Origin: an uncultured Clostridia bacterium
GTDB lineage: Bacteria > Bacillota > Clostridia > Christensenellales > Borkfalkiaceae
Direction of reading: 5' to 3'
DNA length: 7,092 bases
Assembly (NCBI GenBank): GCA_937915565.1
Contig: CALDMH010000087.1
Span: 1-7,092, forward strand
Below are positions 1 to 5,581 of this stretch, one piece after another. Below the pieces are notes generated by a model. The model had not been told where the DNA came from, ran no database searches, and saw only the letters and a program-made list of their open reading frames with translations. The translations under genes and the position numbers were made by a program. Positions within the stretch are counted from its first letter, which is position 1; each line of letters begins with the position of its first letter.

Positions 1-148
1 ACTCAGAATCTATGCGGGCTGCGAAGAGCTTCCCAAGGTTTTAGGCGGACTCGGAATCGCAATAATCTCCACTCCCAAGGGCGTAATGACGGACAAGGAA
101 GCAAGAAAGACCAATCACGGCGGCGAAGTTCTTGCTTACGTTTGGTAA
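1..148 (+). CDS. rpsH: 30S ribosomal protein S8, C-terminal part (gene cut by window start)
   Basis: The reading frame begins at base 2 and ends at TAA 146-148, giving the last 48 residues. They start LRIYAGCEELPKVLGGLGIA and end GGEVLAYVW. The central segment carries the S8 hallmark IISTPKGVMTDKEAR, and the final GGEVLxYVW is the conserved end of the family, whose C-terminal half binds the central domain of 16S rRNA. S8 is a primary assembly protein of the small subunit and in E. coli is the translational repressor of the spc operon; that role is family knowledge and cannot be tested here because the leader is outside the window. The neighbour rplF follows 13 nt later, and its ribosome binding site overlaps this stop codon. 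The truncation is only the window edge. Confidence 0.97.
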   Translation, partial: LRIYAGCEELPKVLGGLGIAIISTPKGVMTDKEARKTNHGGEVLAYVW

Positions 149-161
149 GGAGGTCGAATAG

Positions 162-704
162 ATGTCAAGAATAGGTAGAGAGCCGGTCGAGATGCCGGCA
201 GGAGTAACTTTAACGGCAGATAACGGCTTGCTTACTGTAAAAGGACCTCTCGGAACGCTTACTCAGGATTATGACGTAGAGCACATCTCTTTCAAAGTTG
301 AAGGAAACGTCGCTCACGTTTTAAGAGACAGCGACGAGGCGGCGATTAAAGCAAAACACGGCTTATACAGAGCGCTTCTTCACAATATGGTAGTCGGCGT
401 TACGAAGGGTTACGAAAGAAACCTCGTCGTAAACGGCGTAGGTTGGAAAGTTGCGCAAACCGGAAAAGACGTAACGCTTTCGGTCGGATTCAGCCACAAT
501 ATAGTTGTAAACGCAGTTGACGGAATCACTCTTACGGCGGTTTCTCCCACGGAGATAAGCGTAAAGGGAATCGATAAGGTATTAGTCGGTCAGATAGCCG
601 CGAATATCAGAGCAATCAGAAAGCCCGAACCTTACCACGGCTACGGTATCGCTTACAAGGATGAAGTGATTGAGCGTAAGGAAGGCAAGACTGCCGGTAA
701 ATAA
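162..704 (+). CDS. rplF: 50S ribosomal protein L6
   Basis: This 180-residue protein has normal L6 length. It begins MSRIGREPVEMPAGV and has the two-repeat L6 architecture: an N-terminal repeat (about 1-80) with VKGPLG, and a C-terminal repeat (about 81-180) with VSPTEISVKGIDK followed by AANIRAIRKPEPYHGYGI. L6 binds 23S rRNA near the sarcin-ricin loop and helps form the factor-binding region of the large subunit. The start ATG is preceded by AAGGAGG at 147-153, which overlaps the rpsH stop codon. Usual sequences read GKGIRY after PEPY; here it is GYGIAYKDE, a modest variation in the tail. It belongs to the spc cluster, and rplR follows 13 nt downstream. Confidence 0.98.
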   Translation: MSRIGREPVEMPAGVTLTADNGLLTVKGPLGTLTQDYDVEHISFKVEGNVAHVLRDSDEAAIKAKHGLYRALLHNMVVGVTKGYERNLVVNGVGWKVAQTGKDVTLSVGFSHNIVVNAVDGITLTAVSPTEISVKGIDKVLVGQIAANIRAIRKPEPYHGYGIAYKDEVIERKEGKTAGK

Positions 705-717
705 GGAGTAAACTGAT

Positions 718-1086
718 ATGATATCGAAAATTGATAAAAATACCGATAGAAAGAGAAGACACTGCAGAGTCAGAGCTAAAATCTCCGGAACGGCGGCTTG
801 CCCCAGACTTTGCGTTTATAGAAGTCTTAACAACATTTATGCACAGATTATCGACGACGTGAAGGGTAACACCCTCGTTGCTTGTTCCACCAAGGAGAAA
901 GCCGTAGCGGCTCTTCTCGGCGACAAGAACAAGTCCGAGCAGGCAAAAGTAGTCGGAATCGAACTCGCTAAAAAGGCTTTGGCAAAAGGTATCGAAGAAG
1001 TCGTATTCGACAGAGGCGGATACCTTTACATCGGCAGAGTTAAGAGTTTAGCGGACGGCGCCAGAGAAGGCGGCTTGAAATTCTAA
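718..1086 (+). CDS. rplR: 50S ribosomal protein L18
   Basis: This is a 122-residue protein of usual bacterial L18 length. The basic N-terminal tail (about 10-35) contains RKRRHCRVRAKISGT and PRLCVYRS, the family's 5S rRNA-binding entry motif. The C-terminus has VVFDRGGYLYIGRVKSLADG and ends AREGGLKF, the conserved L18 end. L18 binds 5S rRNA and helps bring it into the central protuberance together with L5. The position usually occupied by His in YHGRV is Ile here. AAGGAG at 703-708 overlaps the rplF stop and supports the ATG at 718. The following gene, rpsE, starts 17 nt after the stop. Confidence 0.98.
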   Translation: MISKIDKNTDRKRRHCRVRAKISGTAACPRLCVYRSLNNIYAQIIDDVKGNTLVACSTKEKAVAALLGDKNKSEQAKVVGIELAKKALAKGIEEVVFDRGGYLYIGRVKSLADGAREGGLKF

Positions 1087-1103
1087 GAGGAGGAAGCGAA
1101 AAA

Positions 1104-1625
1104 ATGGCAAAAGATAATAACAGACCTCAAAGAAAGCAAGAACGCGACGACGGTCTTTGCAAAAAACTTATAGCCGTCAACCGTATTACAAAAGTCGTTA
1201 AGGGCGGACGCAAAATGCGTTTCGCAGCTCTCGTAGTAGTTGGCGACGAAAACGGTAAGGTAGGCTGCGGAAGCGGAAAGGCGAACGAAGTTCCCGAAGC
1301 AATCGAAAAGGCTACCGCTCAGGCTAAAAAAGCTATGCGTAAGGTTTCCCTCGTAGAAACCACGATTCCTCACACCGTAATCGGAAAATTCGGCAGGGGC
1401 TCGGTTCTTATGATGCCCGCCGAAGAAGGTACCGGAGTAATCGCCGGCGGCCCCGTACGTTCGGTAATGGAAGCCGTAGGCATAAAGAACATCAGAACTA
1501 AATCTCACGGAACGAGCAACCCCGTAAATATGGTTAAAGCCGTTATAGCAGGACTTAACGAACTTAAAACCGTTGAAGAAGTTGCTGCGCTTCGCGGAAA
1601 GTCCGCCGAAGAGATTTTAGGATAA
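1104..1625 (+). CDS. rpsE: 30S ribosomal protein S5
   Basis: This 173-residue protein has a polar N-terminal extension of about 18 residues, then the S5 N-terminal double-stranded RNA-binding-like domain (about 19-85: KLIAVNRITKVVKGGRKMRF, ALVVVGDENGKVG, KANEVPEAI). The C-terminal domain (about 90-173) contains EEGTGVIAGGPVR and AALRGKSAEEIL. S5 lies on the back of the 30S subunit at the mRNA entry side and influences decoding fidelity. The loop after KVVKGGR is where spectinomycin-resistance changes occur in the family; the basic loop itself is intact. GAGGAGG at 1087-1093 directly follows the rplR stop and supports the ATG at 1104. The segment TKSHGTSNP differs slightly from the commoner TKSLGSNNP. 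Confidence 0.98.
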   Translation: MAKDNNRPQRKQERDDGLCKKLIAVNRITKVVKGGRKMRFAALVVVGDENGKVGCGSGKANEVPEAIEKATAQAKKAMRKVSLVETTIPHTVIGKFGRGSVLMMPAEEGTGVIAGGPVRSVMEAVGIKNIRTKSHGTSNPVNMVKAVIAGLNELKTVEEVAALRGKSAEEILG

Positions 1626-1639
1626 GGAGGTACTTTTAA

Positions 1640-1822
1640 ATGGAAAAACAAGTTAAAGTAACCCTTATAAAAAGCACGATTGCTTGCCTTCCCAAACAGA
1701 AAGCCGTAATCGCCGCTTTGGGACTCAGAAAAATAAACCATTCTAAAATTTTTACCGATAACGCTGCGCTTCAAGGTCAGTTGGCTCTCGTTTCGCATAT
1801 GGTAAAAGTTGAGAACGTATAA
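1640..1822 (+). CDS. rpmD: 50S ribosomal protein L30
   Basis: This 60-residue protein matches the short bacterial L30 family (about 58-62 residues). It starts with the strand VKVTLIKSTI, has the diagnostic ALGLRKINHSKIF in the middle (about 26-38), and ends VSHMVKVENV. L30 sits on the solvent side of the large subunit near 23S rRNA domain II/5S contacts; it is present in many Bacillota but missing in some bacteria. The segment after KSTI reads ACLPKQKAV, where relatives usually carry a Gly, so this copy is somewhat divergent. AAGGAGG at 1624-1630 overlaps the rpsE stop. Its place between rpsE and rplO confirms the identity. Confidence 0.95.
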   Translation: MEKQVKVTLIKSTIACLPKQKAVIAALGLRKINHSKIFTDNAALQGQLALVSHMVKVENV

Positions 1823-1834
1823 GGAAGGTGCACA

Positions 1835-2281
1835 ATGAGAATTGGTCAATTATCGCCTGCAGAAGGCGCAAGAACTTCCAAAAAGAGATTAGGTCGCGGT
1901 ATCGGCTCTGGGCTCGGCAAAACGAGTGGTAAAGGCCATAAAGGTCAGTGGGCAAGAAGCGGCGGCGGAGTGAGACCGGGATTCGAAGGCGGACAGATGC
2001 CTTTAACCCGTCGTGTTCCGAAGCGCGGCTTCAACAATCATTTCAAGGTTGTTTATACCGTTGTAAACGTCGACAAACTTTCCGCATTTGAAGCCGGCGC
2101 AGTTGTAGATTACGACGCGCTCGTTGCAAACGGACTCGTTAAAGTCGTTAAGAACGCCGCCGGACTTAAAGTTCTCGGCAACGGCAAACTTGACGTCGCT
2201 TTGACGGTCAAAGCGTCTAAATTCTCGGAAGCTGCCAAGAAGGCTATCGAGGCTGCGGGCGGAACGGTTGAAGAAGTTTAA
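1835..2281 (+). CDS. rplO: 50S ribosomal protein L15
   Basis: This 148-residue protein has normal L15 length. The long, basic, glycine-rich N-terminal extension (about 1-60) contains LSPAEGAR, RLGRGIGSGLGKTSGKGHKG and GGGVRPGFEGGQMPL. It is the segment that threads into 23S rRNA in known ribosome structures. The globular C-terminal domain (about 70-148) has the usual VNVDKLSAFEAG, a late KVLGNGKL strand and the closing AIEAAGGTVEEV. L15 is a late assembly protein of the 50S subunit. The ribosome binding site AAGGAAGG (1821-1828) is slightly interrupted compared with the AAGGAGG of its neighbours, with 6 nt before the ATG. secY follows after 24 nt, the usual pairing of these genes. Confidence 0.98.
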   Translation: MRIGQLSPAEGARTSKKRLGRGIGSGLGKTSGKGHKGQWARSGGGVRPGFEGGQMPLTRRVPKRGFNNHFKVVYTVVNVDKLSAFEAGAVVDYDALVANGLVKVVKNAAGLKVLGNGKLDVALTVKASKFSEAAKKAIEAAGGTVEEV

Positions 2282-2305
2282 TCTTCTTTTAAGCGGAGGT
2301 AGAAA

Positions 2306-3643
2306 ATGTTTGAAACGATTAAAAACGCATTCAAAGTCAAAGAAATAAGAATTAAAATACTCTGGACTTTGCTTTTCTTACTTCTTTACAGAGTTGGAAG
2401 CTACATTCCCGTCCCGGGTGTCGGAGATAAGTTATATAGTGCTGAAACCGACTTTTCTTATTTAAAGATAATGAATATGATGACAGGTGGTTCGCTTGCA
2501 AACGGAACGTTGTTTGCAATGGGTATCGGACCGTACATTAACTCATCAATCATTATGCAACTTCTGGCAGTGGCAATTCCGCCTCTTGAAAGATTATCCA
2601 AACAAGGCGAAGAAGGAAGAAGAAAAATTTCCTCTTACACGAGATATTTAACTATTCTTCTCGCAATCATCCAGTCCGTCGGCATCATTATAAGTTACGG
2701 TTCGGCCCAGGGAACGGGCGCTGAATTAAGCGCGATTCTTGCGGGTGCGGACAGCAACACCAACGGATTTACCGACGCTCTCAGTTACGTTATTATAGTA
2801 TTGTTCTACACGGCAGGTTCGTGCATTACTATGTGGATAGGCGAGAGAATTACCGAACACGGAATTTCCAACGGTATTTCGCTCCTCATCTACGCAGGTA
2901 TCATTGCGTCGTTCGCAACGTTCGTTATCAACGAAGTATCCATTATCTTCTCTGCTAGCGGACTTAACAAAACCGAACTTTGGAAATTTATCGGTTACTT
3001 AATCATCATAATCGTTCTTTTCGGCGCAATCGTATGGATAGAGCTTGCCGAAAGAAAGATTAAGGTTCAATATGCCAAACAGGTTAAGGGAAGAAAAATG
3101 TACGGCGGTCAGTCCACCGAAATCCCGATTAAAGTAAACGCAAACGGCGTTATGCCGCTTATCTTTGCTTTCTCGATTCTTTCTTTCCCCGAACTTTTGG
3201 GAACTCTCTTCGGATGGGAAGGCTTCCTTGAATTTTGGAGTAAATACCTCGGCGCGTCGTCGACGCTTCCGTTCTATTCAATCCTTCTTTGCTTGCTCAT
3301 ACTGTTCTTTGCGTTCTTCTATTCGCAAATTCAGTTCCAGCCGGAAGATATTTCTAAAACCATTCAGCAAAACGGCGGATTTATTCCCGGAATAAGGCCC
3401 GGTAAGCCCACTGCGGATTATCTTAAAAAGACTTCCGACAGACTTACCCTTTTCGGAGCGATATTCCTTGCTCTCCTTGCTCTTATTCCCTCACTCGTTC
3501 TCAACGCGATTTTGCCTGCGGCAAGCACGTCGGGTTCGTTCAGCGCAACAGGTATGCTCATCGTAGTTTCCGTTGCTCTCGAATTCAACACTGCTCTCGA
3601 ATCGCAGATTATGGCGAAGAAATATAAAGGATTCCTTAAATAA
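2306..3643 (+). CDS. secY: Preprotein translocase channel subunit SecY
   Basis: This 445-residue membrane protein is the channel of the SecYEG translocon in the cytoplasmic membrane. About ten hydrophobic segments can be placed roughly at residues 18-36, 68-92, 112-132, 157-178, 189-208, 227-247, 278-300, 321-341, 380-402 and 412-429. Family signatures are GIGPYINSSIIMQLL (about 73-87) and the loop WIGERITEHGISNGISLLIY (177-196). The cytosolic loop GRKMYGGQSTEIPIKVNANG lies at about 262-281. The C5 loop GGFIPGIRPGKPT (357-369) includes Arg364, the counterpart of the Arg needed for SecA-driven transport in E. coli. TM10 reads SATGMLIVVSVALEF, less conserved than usual. GGAGGT at 2295-2300 supports the ATG at 2306. 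adk starts one base after the stop. Confidence 0.98.
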   Translation: MFETIKNAFKVKEIRIKILWTLLFLLLYRVGSYIPVPGVGDKLYSAETDFSYLKIMNMMTGGSLANGTLFAMGIGPYINSSIIMQLLAVAIPPLERLSKQGEEGRRKISSYTRYLTILLAIIQSVGIIISYGSAQGTGAELSAILAGADSNTNGFTDALSYVIIVLFYTAGSCITMWIGERITEHGISNGISLLIYAGIIASFATFVINEVSIIFSASGLNKTELWKFIGYLIIIIVLFGAIVWIELAERKIKVQYAKQVKGRKMYGGQSTEIPIKVNANGVMPLIFAFSILSFPELLGTLFGWEGFLEFWSKYLGASSTLPFYSILLCLLILFFAFFYSQIQFQPEDISKTIQQNGGFIPGIRPGKPTADYLKKTSDRLTLFGAIFLALLALIPSLVLNAILPAASTSGSFSATGMLIVVSVALEFNTALESQIMAKKYKGFLK

Positions 3644-3644
3644 G

Positions 3645-4265
3645 ATGAAGGTAATCTTGTTAGGCGCGCCCGGCGCGGGAAAAGGTACGCAGGCCGTTAG
3701 ACTTGCGGAGAGATATAAAATTCCTCACATTTCCACGGGCGACATTTTCAGAAGCAATATTAAAGAAAAGACTCCAATCGGGATTGTGGCTAAATCCTAT
3801 ATCGATAAAGGACAGCTCGTTCCCGATGAAGTCACGATACAGATAGTCAGGGAAAGGCTCGAAAAGGACGACTGCAAAAACGGTTATCTTCTCGACGGAT
3901 TCCCGAGAACGGTTTCCCAAGCCGAAGCGCTTGACGAATTTTCGACCGTGGACGTCGTCGTAAATATCGACGTACCTCTTCATAAACTTATGAGGAGGAT
4001 TACGGGAAGAAGAGTTTGCGGCAAGTGCGGCGAAAGTTATCATATCGATTATCTCGGCGGCAAGACGGCGTGCGAAAAGTGCGACGGAGAACTTATCCAG
4101 AGAGCGGACGATAACGAAGAAACCGTCGGAAAAAGACTTGAAGTATATGAAAAACAAACTGCGCCGCTGATTGAGCACTACGAGAAAAAAGGAAAACTTT
4201 TCAACGTAGACGGCGACGGCGATATAAACGCGGTATTTAATGCAATCACCGAAAGGTTAGGCTGA
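3645..4265 (+). CDS. adk: Adenylate kinase, zinc-LID type
   Basis: This 206-residue cytosolic enzyme interconverts ATP + AMP and 2 ADP. The P-loop is GAPGAGKGT (7-15), the AMP-binding segment is STGDIFR (30-36), and DGFPR lies at 84-88. The LID domain follows GRR (121-123) with Cys125, Cys128, Cys143 and Cys146 in two CxxC pairs, the zinc-binding arrangement of Gram-positive adenylate kinases. QRADDNEETV and KRLEVY supply the later catalytic arginines. The protein is shorter than the usual roughly 215-217 residues, partly because the core linker after AEALDEF is abbreviated. The frame is open upstream to an ATG at 3573 inside secY, but homology starts at MKVILLGAPG (3645). There is only 1 nt after the secY stop and no good Shine-Dalgarno, so translation is probably coupled to secY. 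Confidence 0.97.
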   Translation: MKVILLGAPGAGKGTQAVRLAERYKIPHISTGDIFRSNIKEKTPIGIVAKSYIDKGQLVPDEVTIQIVRERLEKDDCKNGYLLDGFPRTVSQAEALDEFSTVDVVVNIDVPLHKLMRRITGRRVCGKCGESYHIDYLGGKTACEKCDGELIQRADDNEETVGKRLEVYEKQTAPLIEHYEKKGKLFNVDGDGDINAVFNAITERLG

Positions 4266-4268
4266 CAA

Positions 4269-5006
4269 ATGATATATATAAAGAGCGATAAAGAAATTGA
4301 GTTAATGAGAAAACCGTGCGCGATAGTGCGCGACGTGTTATGTCTTTGCGAGGAGAAAATCCGCGCGGGAATGACGACGAAGGAACTCGATAAAATCGTT
4401 TACGATTATATAACGTCTTGCGGCGCAAAGCCGTCGTTCCTCGGATACGGCGGATTCCCCGCGGCGTCGTGCATATCGATAGACGAGCAGGTCGTTCACG
4501 GATTCCCGTCCGATAGGATAATCGAGGAAAACCAAATCGTCAGCGTAGACGTGGGCGCGTATTTCAACGGCTTCCACGGCGACGCGGCGAGAAGCTTATA
4601 CGTCGGGCATATCAGCCCCGAAAAGAAAATGCTTATCGACGTGACGAGAGAATGTTTCTTTGAAGGAATTAAAGGTATATGTATCGGAAGCGCGCTCGGA
4701 GATATAGGCGCGCAGGTTCAGGAACACGCCGAAAAAAACGGATTTTCGGTCGTAAGAGATATGGTGGGGCACGGAGTCGGAAGAAATCTTCACGAAGACC
4801 CGTCCGTACCGAATTACGGCAAGAGAGGCGTGGGCGTAAGGCTTAAACGAAATATGACGATAGCTATCGAGCCTATGATAAATATGGGCGGATACGAAGT
4901 CGACATAGACGGTTGGAAATGCGTAACGAGCGACGGAAAACCGTCCGCGCATTACGAAAACACCGTGCTTATCGGTGACAACGGAGTAGAAATACTGACG
5001 TTATAA
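4269..5006 (+). CDS. map: Methionine aminopeptidase, type I
   Basis: This 245-residue cytosolic metalloprotease removes the initiator methionine from nascent proteins, after deformylation in bacteria. The five metal ligands of the type I family are visible: Asp94 (VSVDVG), Asp105 (HGDAAR), His168 (VGHGVG), Glu201 (IEPM) and Glu230 (AHYENT). His77 (VVHGFP) and His175 (NLHEDP) match the substrate-site histidines. Length fits the short class Ia without an N-terminal zinc-finger extension. The start MIYIKSDKEIELMRK matches the family, though the usual AG after MR(K) is Pro-Cys here. It begins 3 nt after the adk stop and has only a weak GAAAGG at 4251-4256, suggesting coupled translation. Its codon use is looser than that of the ribosomal genes, with many ATA and GCG codons. 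Confidence 0.97.
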   Translation: MIYIKSDKEIELMRKPCAIVRDVLCLCEEKIRAGMTTKELDKIVYDYITSCGAKPSFLGYGGFPAASCISIDEQVVHGFPSDRIIEENQIVSVDVGAYFNGFHGDAARSLYVGHISPEKKMLIDVTRECFFEGIKGICIGSALGDIGAQVQEHAEKNGFSVVRDMVGHGVGRNLHEDPSVPNYGKRGVGVRLKRNMTIAIEPMINMGGYEVDIDGWKCVTSDGKPSAHYENTVLIGDNGVEILTL

Positions 5007-5007
5007 T
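4975..5007 (+). promoter_or_regulatory. Candidate weak internal promoter at the end of map
   Basis: A perfect TATAAT lies at 5002-5007 and overlaps the map stop codon. A GTGACA (5 of 6 matches to TTGACA) lies at 4975-4980, but the spacing is 21 nt, longer than the usual 16-18, and the bases before the -10 (CGT) are not a full extended -10. A start near 5014 would give an infA leader of about 128 nt. This is by-eye matching in an AT-rich stop region and could be chance. Confidence 0.25.
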
Positions 5008-5026
5008 AAGCAGTAAAACCGAAACG

Positions 5027-5116
5027 AAGCGTTGCTAAAATCTGATGGTAAAAAGTGTAAACTTTTTAACTTTAAAGGAAGACGCTGAAAGCGACGCTTG
5101 AAAGGGCGAAAAGCCC
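5027..5116 (+). promoter_or_regulatory. Foldable leader-like region upstream of infA
   Basis: AAGCGTTGC (5027-5035) can pair with GCGACGCTT (5091-5099) in a 9-bp stem with one G-U pair. Inside it, TAAAAAGT (5049-5056) pairs perfectly with ACTTTTTA (5061-5068) around a GTAA tetraloop of the GNRA type. GGGC (5104-5107) and GCCC (5113-5116) form a further small hairpin 12 nt before the infA Shine-Dalgarno. No T-run follows any of these on the + strand, so they do not look like an intrinsic terminator. Possible roles are control of infA translation, RNA processing or mRNA stability; none is demonstrated. Confidence 0.4.
5081..5104 (+). repeat. Imperfect 12-nt tandem repeat in the map-infA gap
   Basis: GACGCTGAAAGC (5081-5092) is followed directly by GACGCTTGAAAG (5093-5104); the units share GACGCT and GAAAG and differ by one inserted T. 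Both copies of GACGCT can pair with the upstream AGCGTT (5028-5033), the second one in a longer stem. Confidence 0.5.
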
Positions 5117-5141
5117 AAAAATAAAATTGGAGGAACAAACT

Positions 5142-5363
5142 GTGTCGAAGGACGACGTTATAGAGGCGGAAGGCGTTATCGAAGAAGCGTTACCGAACGC
5201 GACGTTTAAAGTTAAATTATCAAACGGATACGTGATAACAGCCTATATCTCCGGAAAACTGCGTATGAATTATATCAAAATCATACCCGGTGATTCGGTT
5301 AAGATTGAAATGAGCCCTTATGATTTGACGAAAGGTCGAATAGTCTGGCGTAGCAAAAACTGA
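5142..5363 (+). CDS. infA: Translation initiation factor IF-1
   Basis: This 73-residue protein is a single S1/OB-fold domain with family features in order: SKDDVIEAEGVIEEALPNAT (2-21), FKVKLSNGYVITAYISGKLR, then IIPGDSVKIEMSPYDLTKGR and IVWRSKN at the end. IF-1 binds the 30S A site during initiation together with IF-2 and IF-3. The start is taken as GTG 5142, because GGAGG at 5129-5133 lies 8 nt upstream and homology begins at SKDDVIE. A TTG five codons upstream (5127) overlaps that Shine-Dalgarno and would add residues not seen in the family. It is the only gene here with a GTG start. It is preceded by a 135-nt non-coding gap that may be a regulatory leader, and rpmJ follows 41 nt downstream. 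Confidence 0.97.
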   Translation: MSKDDVIEAEGVIEEALPNATFKVKLSNGYVITAYISGKLRMNYIKIIPGDSVKIEMSPYDLTKGRIVWRSKN

Positions 5364-5404
5364 CAATTTTGTTAATTTAAACTTAAAATCGGAGGATTTA
5401 GAAA

Positions 5405-5521
5405 ATGAAAGTAAGACCATCAGTGAAACCTATGTGCGATAAGTGCAGAGTCATTAAGAGAGAAGGAAAGGTTATGGTTATTTGCTCCAAGAACAAGAGC
5501 CATAAACAGAGACAGGGTTAA
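5405..5521 (+). CDS. rpmJ: 50S ribosomal protein L36, zinc-binding form
   Basis: This tiny 38-residue gene starts MKVRPSVKPMCDKCRVIKRE and ends CSKNKSHKQRQG. Cys11, Cys14, Cys27 and His33 form the CCCH zinc site of the classical (C+) L36 type. L36 is the smallest 50S protein and packs against 23S rRNA near the base of the L7/L12 stalk region. GGAGG at 5391-5395, 9 nt before ATG 5405, supports the start. Its position between infA and rpsM is the conserved one, and its length is normal (37-38 residues). Confidence 0.98.
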   Translation: MKVRPSVKPMCDKCRVIKREGKVMVICSKNKSHKQRQG

Positions 5522-5535
5522 TTACTTTTCAATTC

Positions 5536-5581
5536 TCGGGAAACCGAAACACAAAAAACAAATTTTTAATAAATTCGGAGG
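5536..5581 (+). promoter_or_regulatory. Possible alternative pairing over the rpsM ribosome binding site
   Basis: TCGG (5536-5539) pairs with CCGA (5544-5547) around a GAAA tetraloop. The same CCGAA (5544-5548) can instead pair with TTCGG (5574-5578), whose two G bases belong to the GGAGG Shine-Dalgarno (5577-5581) of rpsM. The two helices are mutually exclusive, 4 and 5 bp long, so the effect would be weak unless stabilised by a protein such as S4. This is inference from complementarity only. Confidence 0.25.

Noticed and set aside
3165..3395. 76-codon + strand frame inside secY
   Set aside because: It is out of frame with a clear SecY coding region and has low-complexity, Ser/Arg/Phe-rich content typical of a shadow frame.
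3573..3644. 24-codon upstream extension of the adk frame inside secY
   Set aside because: The extra residues overlap the secY 3' end in another frame, have no ribosome binding site, and family homology starts exactly at MKVILLGAPG from 3645.
3660..4178. 172-codon open frame on the minus strand opposite adk
   Set aside because: It is a shadow of adk with no recognisable motif and no plausible ribosome binding site context; other long minus-strand frames (for example 1083-1508 and 5615-6040) are likewise shadows of rpsE and rpsM/rpsK.
4316..4333. Direct repeat GTGCGCGA spaced 10 bases apart in map
   Set aside because: It lies within coding sequence for CAIVRDV and is explained by codon choice; there is no sign of a binding site.
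5045..5101. 18-codon frame (MVKSVNFLTLKEDAESDA) in the map-infA gap as a leader peptide or KOW remnant
   Set aside because: There is no Shine-Dalgarno before its ATG, it resembles no known family, and it overlaps the proposed RNA stems. It may be chance; ribosome profiling would decide.
5104..5126. GGGC-loop-GCCC hairpin as an intrinsic terminator
   Set aside because: The stem is only 4 bp and is followed by A-rich, not T-rich, sequence on the + strand.
5360..5389. CTGACA-18 nt-TAAAAT as a promoter before rpmJ
   Set aside because: A start downstream of this -10 would fall at or inside the rpmJ Shine-Dalgarno (5391-5395), leaving rpmJ without a usable site; the match sits in AT-rich spacer and is probably chance.
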